From CAYYMH01 sp964472785 (GTDB lineage: Bacteria > Zhuqueibacterota > Zhuqueibacteria > Thermofontimicrobiales > Thermofontimicrobiaceae): a stretch of 64,000 nt of DNA. Positions 18,166-26,917 of the stretch are shown piece by piece. A model generated the notes under the pieces. That model did not search any database. It was not told the origin of the DNA and saw only the letters and a list, made by a program, of their open reading frames with translations. The position numbers and the translations under genes were made by a program. The stretch is taken from NCBI GenBank assembly GCA_964472785.1, contig CAYYMH010000001.1, forward strand, positions 186,001 through 250,000, given 5' to 3'. The stretch's first letter is position 1. Each line of letters begins with the position of its first letter.

Positions 18166-19347
18166 TTACATTTCTGATAGATTTTCTTCAACAAATTTTC
18201 CCGCATTGAGGTAATTCCCCTCAGCAACTTCATCTGCAATCGCGAAACATTTCTCACCTCTGTCCGATTGGCCTGCCTGAACATAGGCGATACCCAAATT
18301 CGTCCAGTTAGCAGAATTGTCTGGTGTTAATACAACTGCTTTTTCGAGGTAAGGGATTGCCAATTTATATTGTTCCTTGGCTTTGGCCAGGTCTGCTTCA
18401 TATTGTTCGACAGCATCATAAAGTTCTTTATCGCTCATATCCCGGTACGGTGTCAACAGGTTTTCAGCGATTTTGAGATAAGATAATCCAATTGAAGAAG
18501 TTGCGCCGATATCGTCCGGATTTTTTTCGAGAACTTTTTTGAAATTTTCAATGGCTTTTTCATATTCGTTTTTATTAAAATAAAGCCTTCCCTGATTGAA
18601 AATTAAATCAATATTATCGGGATTTTTCTCTAATGCCTCCTCGTAAGCTTCAAATGCCTTATCAGTCTGGTTTGACATATCATAAGCTAATGCTTTTAAG
18701 GCAATTGCGCTTGCGTTGTCAGGGTCGTTCGCTAAAATTCGATCTGCGACTTCGATCACCTTATCGTGCTGCTCGCCTCTTAAGTACAAATCGGACAATG
18801 CATTGAGCGCCTTAATATCGTCCGGCGCTAACTCGAGACCTTTTTCATAATATTCAATGGCCTTGTCATTTTCCCCTTCTCTCAAATAAACGTAACCCAG
18901 ATTTTTGTAGGCATCCGCTCTGTCCTCGTTAATAACGATACATTCTTTAAAACTTTTTTCAGCGAGTTTGAGACTATCTTTTTGTACCTGTTTAACGCCA
19001 AAGTTAAAGCTTTTCACCCAGTACTTGTCTCGTAAAATTTCGATTTTTTGTTTAAACTTTGGATCGGGGGCACCTTGCATCAGTTTCTCAGCAGTGGCAA
19101 ATTCTTCCGCCATCTTGTCGTACTCCCCAAAGTGTCCATATCCTTCTCCCAAAAGCACATGGGCTTCCACATCCGCAGGATTCACTTGGACCGCCATTTT
19201 CAATTGTTCCATGGCTTTTTCCCAATCATTCTGCTGATTGATGTAGATCAGAGCAGATTCAACCTCTTTTGAACGGCAACCAAAAAACATCAGAGCAATA
19301 AGTAGAACCAGCACTCCAACAGAGAGGATTGAATAAAGTTTTCGCAT
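18166..19347 (-). CDS. TPR-repeat lipoprotein
   Basis: 393 residues. A lipoprotein signal ends in the lipobox MFFGC (cysteine 24). The rest is built of tetratricopeptide repeats of 34 residues, clearest from about 130 to 280 (for example YKNLGYVYLREGENDKAIEY) and again near 335-370 (NWTNLGIAYVQAGQSD). TPR arrays bind other proteins, so a scaffold role at a membrane is likely; the partner is unknown. A charged insert near 300-320 separates the last repeats. It is a single-gene unit with its own promoter (19397-19425) and terminator. Confidence 0.85.
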   Translation of the reverse strand: MRKLYSILSVGVLVLLIALMFFGCRSKEVESALIYINQQNDWEKAMEQLKMAVQVNPADVEAHVLLGEGYGHFGEYDKMAEEFATAEKLMQGAPDPKFKQKIEILRDKYWVKSFNFGVKQVQKDSLKLAEKSFKECIVINEDRADAYKNLGYVYLREGENDKAIEYYEKGLELAPDDIKALNALSDLYLRGEQHDKVIEVADRILANDPDNASAIALKALAYDMSNQTDKAFEAYEEALEKNPDNIDLIFNQGRLYFNKNEYEKAIENFKKVLEKNPDDIGATSSIGLSYLKIAENLLTPYRDMSDKELYDAVEQYEADLAKAKEQYKLAIPYLEKAVVLTPDNSANWTNLGIAYVQAGQSDRGEKCFAIADEVAEGNYLNAGKFVEENLSEM

Positions 19348-19396
19348 CTTATTTCTCCTTCGCTATTCATTACTGTTAATCAATTAAACAAATCTA

Positions 19397-19425
19397 AATA
19401 TAACTGTTCTTAACTTTTAAGTCAA
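19397..19425 (-). promoter_or_regulatory. Sigma-70-type promoter of the TPR lipoprotein gene
   Basis: Minus strand: TTGACT at 19425-19420, 17 bases, TATATT at 19402-19397. The leader to the ATG is about 45 bases. Confidence 0.7.
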
Positions 19426-19500
19426 GGATTATTTTAATATTTTTATTTTTCCCAAAGCTCTTTTTATATTCCGAAATTCAATTTATAAACTATCGAGTGA

Positions 19501-20517
19501 TCAAAGTTTCAATTCAAATGGCGGATAAATTATTCGTCTCTCCGTCACAATCCCATTGATCAATTCATACGGTGTCACATCAAACGCTGGATTATAAATA
19601 TTAACCCCGGCAGGTGCGGTCTGTTTTCCAAATCCACACGATACTTCTTCCGGTGCACGCTCTTCAATCGGAATTTCGGAACCACTTTTGAGATTCATAT
19701 CGATTGTCGATCTCGGCGCAGCAACGTAAAAGGGAATGTGATGATATTTTGCCAGCACTGCCAGATTGTATGTCCCGATTTTGTTGGCGGTATCGCCATT
19801 GGCAGCGATTCGGTCTGCACCCACTAAAATGCAATCAACCCAGCCTTTTTGCATCACAAAAGCTGCCATGTTATCGCAGATCAGCGTCACATCAATTCCG
19901 GCTTTTTGTAGCTCCCATGTTGTAAGCCGAGCGCCCTGCAGTAACGGTCTGGTTTCATCAGCAAATACCTTTATGTTTTTCCCTTGTTCTTTTGCTGTGT
20001 AAATTACCCCCAGCGCAGTTCCAAAGTCAGCCGTCGCCAGTGCGCCGGCGTTGCAATGCGTCAGTATGGTATCGCCATCACGTATTAATCTCGCTCCGTT
20101 CTCCCCTATTTTCCGGCAAATAAATTTATCTTCATCCAGAATGCGAAAGGCTTCTTCTAATAACTTTTTTTTCAAGTCCTGTGTATTCGTCGGACTAGTT
20201 TCTAAAATTTTGCGCATTCGATCGAGCGCCCAAAATAAATTCACAGCAGTGGGGCGCGTGGCAGCTAATTCGTCTATGACCTGCAACAGGCTGTTTTTGA
20301 ATTGATGATAGCTGTCAGTATCGGATTGATTTGCTCCGAGGCATACGCCGAATGCTCCGGCGATTCCAATAGCAGGAGCCCCTCTGACTTTCAGTTGTTT
20401 TATAGCGTCACATAATGCTTGATAATCCGATATCTTTAAATAGACCTCTTCCTCGGGTAATCGTGTTTGGTCAATAAGCACAATTTGGTTATTTTTCCAT
20501 TCGATGGTTTTTATCAT
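19501..20517 (-). CDS. mtnA: S-methyl-5-thioribose-1-phosphate isomerase
   Basis: 338 residues, eIF2B-alpha/beta/delta-like isomerase. MtnA turns methylthioribose 1-phosphate into methylthioribulose 1-phosphate in methionine salvage. Seen: RGAPAIGIAGAFGV (near 46-59), the catalytic cysteine in ILTHCNAGALAT, DNMAAFVM, and the catalytic aspartate in GADRIAANGDTANKIGTY. In organisms lacking the rest of the salvage pathway, related proteins act on other aldose 1-phosphates; no other salvage gene is in this window. It is flanked by spacers and appears to be monocistronic. Confidence 0.9.
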   Translation of the reverse strand: MIKTIEWKNNQIVLIDQTRLPEEEVYLKISDYQALCDAIKQLKVRGAPAIGIAGAFGVCLGANQSDTDSYHQFKNSLLQVIDELAATRPTAVNLFWALDRMRKILETSPTNTQDLKKKLLEEAFRILDEDKFICRKIGENGARLIRDGDTILTHCNAGALATADFGTALGVIYTAKEQGKNIKVFADETRPLLQGARLTTWELQKAGIDVTLICDNMAAFVMQKGWVDCILVGADRIAANGDTANKIGTYNLAVLAKYHHIPFYVAAPRSTIDMNLKSGSEIPIEERAPEEVSCGFGKQTAPAGVNIYNPAFDVTPYELINGIVTERRIIYPPFELKL

Positions 20518-20663
20518 TTAAATAGTTCCTAACAGGCTGGTTCAAATTAAGTAGAGTTTAAACGAAAAATCATTTTGGGTTACTAAAAATGAATTTCATA
20601 TTTGTCTAATCTTACCTCATTCCCTGTCCCCTTCTTCTGGAAGGAAAAGGGGATTCCTATTCT

Positions 20664-20792
20664 GGGGATGTATCAGAAGTCTCAATGGAATATATTTAGT
20701 ACACTTTGTAGTAGCGAATTTATTCGCTCCATACAATATGGGGTATTTGACGAATAAATTCGTCACTACAAGTTTACTTTTGATACAGCCCC
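20664..20792. repeat. MITE-like element, copy A, overlapping the waaA stop
   Basis: 129 bases bounded by 17-base terminal inverted repeats (GGGGATGTATCAGAAGT at 20664-20680 against its complement at 20776-20792, 15 of 17). A second pair of 21-base arms lies inside (20706-20726 and 20751-20771, 19 of 21), so nearly the whole element folds on itself. CTGGGG occurs just outside both ends (20662-20667 and 20793-20798). The terminal repeats recur at 53664-53797. There is no coding capacity. Confidence 0.7.
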
Positions 20793-22117
20793 CTGGGGTG
20801 AGGTCTATTATTGTGTTTTCGGTCAGACACTAAGTATTGAGTCAAAATTTGAGCAATTTTTTCGGCACTGCCCACATTTTTCGTAACGATGTCTTTCGCT
20901 TTCTTCCCGAAATCACTGGCAAAATCCGGATCATTAAAAAGTTGCAGTAGCAACTGTTCGATATCATTCTCCGATCGAACTATAAATGCGGCATTGTTGT
21001 TTAGTAAGTGATTGGCCTCTGCTGACGCCTCTACTTTGGGTCCGAAAAAGACCGGGACACCATGGATCGCCGGTTCGAGTACATTATGTATTTTTGTTTT
21101 GAAACTGCCGCCAACAAAAGCGGCTGTTCCCAACGAATAAATCTTGGCTAATAAACCGATCTTATCGATAATTAAACACTGAAAATCTGTATCACCATTT
21201 TTCAGGTTTGAATATCGTGTTGCTTTTAATACATATTTCTGGCACAAGCTTTCTATTTCCAAAATTCGTTTATCTGTAGGCTCATGAGGGGCAATAATTA
21301 ACAAACAGTTTTCCTTTTTTTTATGCAGTTGGCTGAATGCAGGAATTATCATCAACTCATCAGTCAACCAGGTGCTGCCCGCAACTAAAGTTTTTTTATT
21401 TTGCAGTGCCGGGTTTTTTATTAGCTCCGAAATTTTACCGACATTTCGAGACCGTTTGTAAACTTGATCGTATTTTGTGTCGCCGGAAACGATAAGTTGT
21501 TCCGGAGAGCATCCGATACGTTCGAATTTGTCAGCTTGTTTTACGGAAATTACAAAGATGACGGTAAATTGACGCAGCAAAAAACTGTTGAGCGTTTTGA
21601 ATATGGGAATGAAACGCAATGATTTATCAGGCAGCGATGCATCAATCAGAAATAAAGGTGTGTTCTCCTTTTTAATTCGCCAAACCATATTAGGCCAAAT
21701 ATCATGACGGACAATGACGGCAAATGACGGTGACAGTAGCCGGGTGAATCTTTTTACCTGGAAATAAGTGTCAAAGGGAAGGTAACATAAATAATCAACC
21801 GGTGGCTGGATTTTAATATTTTCATGGCCAGAGGGGGAGAAAACAGTGACGATAATGATAACATTCGGCGTCTTCTTTTTTAGAGCAATTAACAATGGTT
21901 CAGCTTGTAAATATTCACCATAAGAGGAAACATGAACCCATATCCTTTGATTTTGATTTGGAAGCTGGTGAATGAAGTGTTTCAATTTTTTCAAAGTACC
22001 AAAGCGACCTGCAATACCTTTTCTAACTTTTGGATTAAATAAACTTAAAGTGAAAATAGTAAGGAAAGACAGGGGAATGAAAATTAGGTTATAAAGCGCG
22101 ATTAAAATCTGGTTCAT
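20774..22117 (-). CDS. waaA: 3-deoxy-D-manno-octulosonic acid transferase
   Basis: 447 residues, GT30 family. WaaA attaches Kdo sugars to the lipid A precursor at the inner membrane. An N-terminal membrane anchor precedes VHVSSYGEYLQAEPLL (the conserved nucleophile region, with E67 in GEY), VRHDIWPNMVW, SGDTKYDQVYKR, and in the nucleotide-binding half VAGSTW, IIAPHEPT and FVGGSFKTKIHNVLEPA. GGAGAT precedes the ATG. It follows the LytR_C gene by 37 bases. Oddity: the last about six residues and the TAA stop come from repeat element A, so the native C-terminus was probably changed by the insertion. Confidence 0.93.
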   Translation of the reverse strand: MNQILIALYNLIFIPLSFLTIFTLSLFNPKVRKGIAGRFGTLKKLKHFIHQLPNQNQRIWVHVSSYGEYLQAEPLLIALKKKTPNVIIIVTVFSPSGHENIKIQPPVDYLCYLPFDTYFQVKRFTRLLSPSFAVIVRHDIWPNMVWRIKKENTPLFLIDASLPDKSLRFIPIFKTLNSFLLRQFTVIFVISVKQADKFERIGCSPEQLIVSGDTKYDQVYKRSRNVGKISELIKNPALQNKKTLVAGSTWLTDELMIIPAFSQLHKKKENCLLIIAPHEPTDKRILEIESLCQKYVLKATRYSNLKNGDTDFQCLIIDKIGLLAKIYSLGTAAFVGGSFKTKIHNVLEPAIHGVPVFFGPKVEASAEANHLLNNNAAFIVRSENDIEQLLLQLFNDPDFASDFGKKAKDIVTKNVGSAEKIAQILTQYLVSDRKHNNRPHPRGLYQK

Positions 22118-22154
22118 ATCATCTCCAGTTGCCAGCCTGATCCTGCAATCGGTA

Positions 22155-22667
22155 TCAAAAAAATGGTCTCATTTCATTATAATTTTGTCCAATCATAACA
22201 GTCACATCGACCTGTCGCTCCGGGCTTAACTGATAAATAAGGTATCGTTCCTCGACACCGGTTTTACTCGCCACCAGTTTGGCGTTTTTCAGGTCTTTGC
22301 TCTTTCTATCAACAATTATGGATTTGGGTATGGTGTGAATATTCGTGTCAATCAAATAATTTCCATAATATACAACATCAATACCTTGATCACGAAGATA
22401 ATCTGATAATTGCCTCGCCACATCTTTGACGCCGCATGCATTAAAAACTTCTGCTTTTAGCGTATAGTTACCCTTCTGTCTTGTTACGCTTTTAATAATT
22501 GTAACTTCATCAGAACCGGTTGCAGCAATTATCCCCAGTTGATGAATTAACCAGGTAGAAGCAAACAGTAGGTTGACACTTGCCAACAATATAATTGCCA
22601 GGGATAAAAGATAGCTTCGAAAGCCTTTTTTTTCAGAAGATTTTTTCTTTAATTTTCCCTTTGCTAT
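22155..22667 (-). CDS. Membrane-anchored LytR C-terminal domain protein, probable ATA start
   Basis: The frame is open from an ATA codon at 22665-22667. A GGAGG ribosome-binding site sits 7 bases before that ATA and nothing comparable precedes the in-frame TTG at 22589. From ATA the product is about 170 residues: a lysine-rich cytoplasmic start (AKGKLKKKSSEKKGFR), one membrane helix, then a LytR_C domain with YTLKAEVFNACG, a domain found behind LytR-CpsA-Psr enzymes and alone; its function is unclear. It shares a transcript with waaA downstream. An alternative is that ATG was miscalled as ATA, or that translation starts at the TTG (144 residues). Confidence 0.75.
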   Translation of the reverse strand: MAKGKLKKKSSEKKGFRSYLLSLAIILLASVNLLFASTWLIHQLGIIAATGSDEVTIIKSVTRQKGNYTLKAEVFNACGVKDVARQLSDYLRDQGIDVVYYGNYLIDTNIHTIPKSIIVDRKSKDLKNAKLVASKTGVEERYLIYQLSPERQVDVTVMIGQNYNEMRPFF

Positions 22668-23018
22668 TTTTTATCCTCCCCAATGATGATTCGGTAAAAA
22701 ATGGAAATTATCAGGAACTTCGCCATAAATCCTTGTTAAAAAAAATGTTGTTATTCAAAAAAAGTAGCTGTTCAGCCAACGGGTCACAAATGACCCGGAG
22801 AAAAATCAATAAAATTGAGAGCAGATATTTTTCTCATTTTTGTGAATCAGGGTTCAGGATTAAATTTCAAAACCACATCATTACACTAAAATCTATTAAT
22901 TGATTATTGAAAAGCCGCTATGCTCTCTGAGACATTTTTTGTTGTCTGAATAATCACCAAAAAAATAACCGAGTGTTTCCTCGGTTATTATGGAATATGT
23001 CATTAATCAATACTACAT
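22668..23018. other. 351-base spacer with terminator and a small dyad
   Basis: No gene is seen. Besides the terminator at 22964-22989 it holds a perfect 7-base dyad, CGGGTCA-CAAA-TGACCCG at 22780-22797, about 110 bases before the LytR_C gene; with no T tract it looks more like an operator or a structured leader than a terminator. Confidence 0.45.
22964..22989 (-). terminator. Rho-independent terminator after the 23019-23531 gene
   Basis: Perfect 10-base arms AATAACCGAG / CTCGGTTATT with a 6-base loop, followed on the minus strand by a run of T. Confidence 0.85.
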
Positions 23019-23531
23019 TTATTCATTTTCGAATGAGTCGTCAAAGTTTGATCGATATCTGGGGAATCGAAACGGATCGCTGCGATACATCGAGTTGTAA
23101 TAATTCGGCATGGAATTGAACTGTAATCGCATTTCAAATTTATCACTCGGTTTATATTTTAGTTCTGCTCCGGAGAGAAAGAAACCATTTTGAAACGCCG
23201 GATGATCCGAGCCAAATGAATTGTGCGGAAAATTTTGTATGCCCCATTGAACAGTTAAATCCAATGGCGAAGCAAGTTGATACCGCAAGGTGTTTAGATA
23301 AACACTTTGTGACAATCCCTTGTCACCGATCGACATATATGAAAATGACATACTATGCGACATTGATAACCTGGATGGATCAAAAAGATTCCAGCCAATA
23401 GATTGATTGAAGCTCCCATTGGTGAGCTCTTTCCGAATTTCTACCGGCTTATCATCACGTTTAAATTGGCTGAATAAAATTCCGGGAATAATGGTTAACA
23501 TTAGAAATAGTATGAGTGTTTTTGTTCTCAT
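23019..23531 (-). CDS. Secreted protein of unknown function
   Basis: 170 residues, not recognised. A signal peptide ends near ILFSQF (about 20-22). The mature part has alternating beta-type segments (SMSFSYMSIG, YLNTLRYQLA, LDLTVQWGIQ, AELKYKPSDKFEMRLQF), reminiscent of a small barrel or beta-sandwich on the outer membrane, and a C-terminus rich in Y, R, F, S and D (NYYNSMYRSDPFRFPRYR). It is a single-gene unit with its own promoter (23609-23638), ribosome-binding site (AGGAGGG) and terminator. Those signals support a real gene. Confidence 0.7.
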   Translation of the reverse strand: MRTKTLILFLMLTIIPGILFSQFKRDDKPVEIRKELTNGSFNQSIGWNLFDPSRLSMSHSMSFSYMSIGDKGLSQSVYLNTLRYQLASPLDLTVQWGIQNFPHNSFGSDHPAFQNGFFLSGAELKYKPSDKFEMRLQFNSMPNYYNSMYRSDPFRFPRYRSNFDDSFENE

Positions 23532-23859
23532 TGTAATCAGCCCTCCTGATATTTATTTAAAGGCACTGTTATTTCATTTTTATTTGAGATTTTTAAAAAG
23601 GAATTATAATTATAAATCCAGAGTCTCTGTACAATCAAAATGTCACTGCGCACTTGAAATGAATTTTCAGCGCTGTTGTTTAATTAAATAAATATTTATC
23701 AAAATGTCAATATTAAACTTTGTGTAATGATAAAAATATTTTGTCTCTATTTTTATTACAATAGATTTTACGATTAAAAAGTCACTTCGTTCCTGATCCA
23801 GGCTCAAAATAAATTGATAGTGTTATTTTATTTAGTTTAATTTTATTGAAGTTACACGA
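23532..23859. other. 328-base AT-rich spacer
   Basis: It contains the promoter at 23609-23638. The rest is AT-rich with no frame, hairpin or repeat that I can support. Confidence 0.5.
23609..23638 (-). promoter_or_regulatory. Sigma-70-type promoter of the secreted protein gene
   Basis: Minus strand: TTGATT at 23638-23633, 18 bases, TATAAT at 23614-23609. Confidence 0.55.
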
Positions 23860-24711
23860 TTAAGACGTCGGAGCGACAATGATGTTGTCAATTAAACGTG
23901 TCTTACCAATCCTCACAGCCAATGCAACCAGTACCTCATTTTTAATTTCGTTTGTAAATTCGAGTGATTTTGAATCCACAATTTCAACATAATCGATTTT
24001 TGCACTCGGTTGCTCAAGGATCAATTTTTTCATCTTCTTTTTAACAACTTCGGCATTTCTTTCTCCCGAATGAATTGAGTTTTCAGCCACCTTTAAAGAT
24101 TGGTACAAAACGCGCGCCTGTGTTCGTTCTTCGCTCGACAAATAGGTGTTCCGTGAGCTCATCGCAATGCCATCCTTTTCACGGACGATCGGAGCAACGA
24201 TGATTTTAATGTCAAAATTCAGATCCGCCACCATCCGTTTTATCACAATAGCCTGCTGCGCATCTTTCTGTCCGAAAACTGCGATATGGGGTTTAACCAT
24301 ATTAAAGAGTTTTGCAACAATCGTTGTCACCCCCCTGAAATGATGCGGACGGGATGCGCCACAGAGAATTTTGGTAATGTTTTCAACTTCAACAAAAGTC
24401 TGATATTTTTCCGGATAAACCTCATCCGCATCGGGATTGAACAAAATGTCGCACCCTTCCTGCTCCGCCAGTTCACGATCCCGATTGAAATCGCGGGGAT
24501 AATCTTCAAAATCCTCCCCCGGTCCGAATTGAGTTGGATTGACAAATATACTCATGACCAGAACATCACAATGCTTTTTGGCCGTTTTCAATAATGATAA
24601 ATGTCCTTCATGGAGATAACCCATGGTAGGAACAAAACCGATCGTTTTCTCCTGTCGCCTCAACGAATCTGCTTCTGCTTGCATTTTTTTGATGGAGTGA
24701 ATTATTTTCAT
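23860..24711 (-). CDS. panC: Pantothenate synthetase
   Basis: 283 residues. Joins pantoate and beta-alanine with ATP to form pantothenate. Motifs of the class I synthetase-like fold: GFVPTMGYLHEGHLSLL (HxGH nucleotide motif, residues about 25-41), FVNPTQFGPGEDFEDYPR, FGQKDAQQ and the KMSKS-like MSSRNTYLS. The C-terminal dimer domain follows. The start lies 2 bases after the panB stop, so the two are one operon and probably translationally coupled. Confidence 0.97.
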   Translation of the reverse strand: MKIIHSIKKMQAEADSLRRQEKTIGFVPTMGYLHEGHLSLLKTAKKHCDVLVMSIFVNPTQFGPGEDFEDYPRDFNRDRELAEQEGCDILFNPDADEVYPEKYQTFVEVENITKILCGASRPHHFRGVTTIVAKLFNMVKPHIAVFGQKDAQQAIVIKRMVADLNFDIKIIVAPIVREKDGIAMSSRNTYLSSEERTQARVLYQSLKVAENSIHSGERNAEVVKKKMKKLILEQPSAKIDYVEIVDSKSLEFTNEIKNEVLVALAVRIGKTRLIDNIIVAPTS

Positions 24712-24713
24712 TA

Positions 24714-25541
24714 TTAAGTCTCTGATTCGATGTCCACATCATAGCTTTCATCTTTGCCCGGAAAATTGTTCTTTTTTACATCGTCTACATATCTTGCGGT
24801 CGCCTCCCGGATCAGATGTCCCAATTCTGCATAAATTCTGACAAATTTAGGCCGGAATTTTTCAAAAAGTCCCAACATATCGTGCGTCACTAAAATTTGC
24901 CCGTCGCAATGTGGACCTGCGCCAATACCGATGGTGGGAACTGTAATTTTTTCCGTGACGATTTTTGCTGCTGCTGAAGGAATTTTTTCGAGTACAATCG
25001 CAAACACACCGGACTGTTCAAGAGCGATGGCATCAGAAACCAATTTGTCAACTGCGGCCCGTGTTCGGGCTTGAACTTTATAGCCACCAAATTTATTCAC
25101 AGATTGTGGCGTCAATCCCAGATGTCCCATAACCGGGATGCCGGCATTGACGATTCTGTTCACTGTTGCTGCCATCTCTTCGCCGCCCTCCAATTTCACA
25201 GCTTCAGCGCCGCCTTCTTTTATAAATCTGCCTGCATTTCGCAGCGCATCTTCCGGAGTGATCTGGTAGGAAAGAAAGGGCATGTCCGCAACCAACAAAG
25301 CTCTTTTCACGCCGCGGCTTGCTGCTTTTGTGTGATAAATGAGTTCGTCAACAGTAATGGGAATTGTGGAATCGTGACCTGAGAACACCATTGCACCGGA
25401 ATCTCCCACCAAAATAATATCCAATCCTGCATCATCCAAATACAAAGCCATCAGATAATCATAAGCTGTCAGTGCCGAAATCGGTTCCCCTTCTTTTTTC
25501 ATATTTACGATAATGGGGGCAGTTATTTTTTTTGATTTCAT
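24714..25541 (-). CDS. panB: 3-methyl-2-oxobutanoate hydroxymethyltransferase
   Basis: 275 residues. First step of pantothenate synthesis, adding a hydroxymethyl group from methylene-tetrahydrofolate to 2-oxoisovalerate. TIM-barrel landmarks: ALTAYDYLMA, metal ligands in LVGDSGAMV and LLVADMPFLSY, AVKLEGG, and PVMGHLGLTPQSVN, with IGIGAGPHCDGQILV later. It is directly upstream of panC. The tail DVDIESET is acidic and not conserved. Confidence 0.97.
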   Translation of the reverse strand: MKSKKITAPIIVNMKKEGEPISALTAYDYLMALYLDDAGLDIILVGDSGAMVFSGHDSTIPITVDELIYHTKAASRGVKRALLVADMPFLSYQITPEDALRNAGRFIKEGGAEAVKLEGGEEMAATVNRIVNAGIPVMGHLGLTPQSVNKFGGYKVQARTRAAVDKLVSDAIALEQSGVFAIVLEKIPSAAAKIVTEKITVPTIGIGAGPHCDGQILVTHDMLGLFEKFRPKFVRIYAELGHLIREATARYVDDVKKNNFPGKDESYDVDIESET

Positions 25542-25616
25542 GTCAGAATCCCGTCCATTGAATGAAACTATATAACATCTAAAATTCTACAAGGAAAATT
25601 GTTATTAAATCGTATC

Positions 25617-25690
25617 CTACGAAACACACAAAAATACACGAAATATTATTTTTTGATTTTTATTTTAGCGCTATTTCGCGTGTTTCGTGG
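25617..25690. repeat. Imperfect hairpin element (CCACGAAACAC type) between panB and mnmA
   Basis: CTACGAAACAC...CACGAAATA (25617-25645) faces TATTTCGCGTGTTTCGTGG (25672-25690); 10 and 8 paired bases are separated by an asymmetric bulge. It resembles the CCACGAAG..CACAAAG elements at 37792, 53664 and 57096. It may also end nifS-mnmA transcription. Confidence 0.5.
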
Positions 25691-25758
25691 CAATAAAGCT
25701 ATGTTTCTTTGTTATCATTCCTTTTAGTAATTTAGGTAACAAATTAATCAAATCAAAG

Positions 25759-26880
25759 CTATCTGTTTATCTCCAGTTCTTGCTCAATTATGGCACCGCC
25801 AACAACAACATCTCCCTGAAAAAAAACCACAGATTGTCCCGGTGTTACAGCCTGATGATACGTATCGAAAACGACCTTCACTTTTTTATCTTCATACGGA
25901 TAGATTGTCGCATTTTGTCCGGAATCGTTGTAGCGTATTTTTGCTTTCACTTTGATTGGCGAAACTAAACGTTTAATTGAAATCCAATTTGCATCTGTGG
26001 CGAGTAGCCCCTTGCTTTTCAGGTCTTGTTTTTCTCCAACGATGATCTGATTCGTTTCAGAATCGATCCGGGTGACGTAAATCGGTTTACCAACTGCGAT
26101 GCCCAATCCTTTTCTTTGACCAATTGTGAAGTAAGGATATCCTTTATGATAACCGAGTACTTCGCCCTGTTGATTGACAATTTCTCCCTGACCAATTTCA
26201 TCGACCAAAGCCGGACTTTTCTCTTTTAAAAATCTGGGATAATCATTGTCCGGGATAAAACAGATCTCCTGGCTTTCGCGTTTATGTTCTGTTTTTAAAT
26301 TAAATTTCCCTGCAATTTTTCTGACTTCTTTTTTTGTCAGGCCGCCGAGCGGGAAAATTGTTCGCCGTAATTGATTTTGTTTGAGCCGCCAAAGGGCATA
26401 CGCCTGATCTTTATCGTGGTCTATGCCGCGCAGCAACTGGTAACGGTGGTTCGTTTCATCAAATTGCACTCTCGCGTAATGGCCTGTCGAAAAAAAATCA
26501 CAACCAAGTTGATCTGCTTTTGCTAAGAGCACTTTCCATTTTATTTCCGAATTACACAAAATACAGGGATTCGGTGTTCGACCATTATAGTATTCCTCGG
26601 TAAAATTCGAGATGACGTGGGTCTCAAATTGTTCTCGTACATCGATCACATAGTGGGGGATACCCATTTTTTCGCAGACGGTACGGGCGTCGTTGGCTGT
26701 TTCGATTGAGCAGCAACTTGTATCATTGAAAACATTGCCACCGACTCCGTCGTAATCCCACAGGTGCATGGTCAGACCGATGACTTTGTACCCTTCTTGC
26801 TTTAAAATCGCAGCGGCAACAGAGCTGTCCACGCCGCCACTCATGGCGACTGCAACTGTTTGTCTTTTATCCTTAACCAT
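25759..26880 (-). CDS. mnmA: tRNA-specific 2-thiouridylase
   Basis: 373 residues. MnmA activates uridine 34 of Lys/Glu/Gln tRNAs with ATP and puts in sulfur. The PP-loop is AMSGGVDSS (12-20). The two catalytic cysteines are C106 in NPCILCN and C207 in SQEICFIP. The central and C-terminal beta-barrel domains follow (YPYFTIGQRKGLG, PGQSVVF). It starts 37 bases after a cysteine desulfurase, its likely sulfur donor, which supports one transcript for tRNA thiolation. Confidence 0.96.
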   Translation of the reverse strand: MVKDKRQTVAVAMSGGVDSSVAAAILKQEGYKVIGLTMHLWDYDGVGGNVFNDTSCCSIETANDARTVCEKMGIPHYVIDVREQFETHVISNFTEEYYNGRTPNPCILCNSEIKWKVLLAKADQLGCDFFSTGHYARVQFDETNHRYQLLRGIDHDKDQAYALWRLKQNQLRRTIFPLGGLTKKEVRKIAGKFNLKTEHKRESQEICFIPDNDYPRFLKEKSPALVDEIGQGEIVNQQGEVLGYHKGYPYFTIGQRKGLGIAVGKPIYVTRIDSETNQIIVGEKQDLKSKGLLATDANWISIKRLVSPIKVKAKIRYNDSGQNATIYPYEDKKVKVVFDTYHQAVTPGQSVVFFQGDVVVGGAIIEQELEINR

Positions 26881-26917
26881 CTTCTTTAAAAACTATTTTG
26901 TTTAAAATGAAATCAAA

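Noticed and set aside
20664..20792. CRISPR-like repeat
   Set aside because: Only one pair of inverted arms is present, with no regularly spaced direct repeats or cas genes anywhere in the window.
22780..22797. CGGGTCA-CAAA-TGACCCG as terminator
   Set aside because: There is no T tract on either side and it lies upstream of a gene, so I kept it only as an unassigned dyad.
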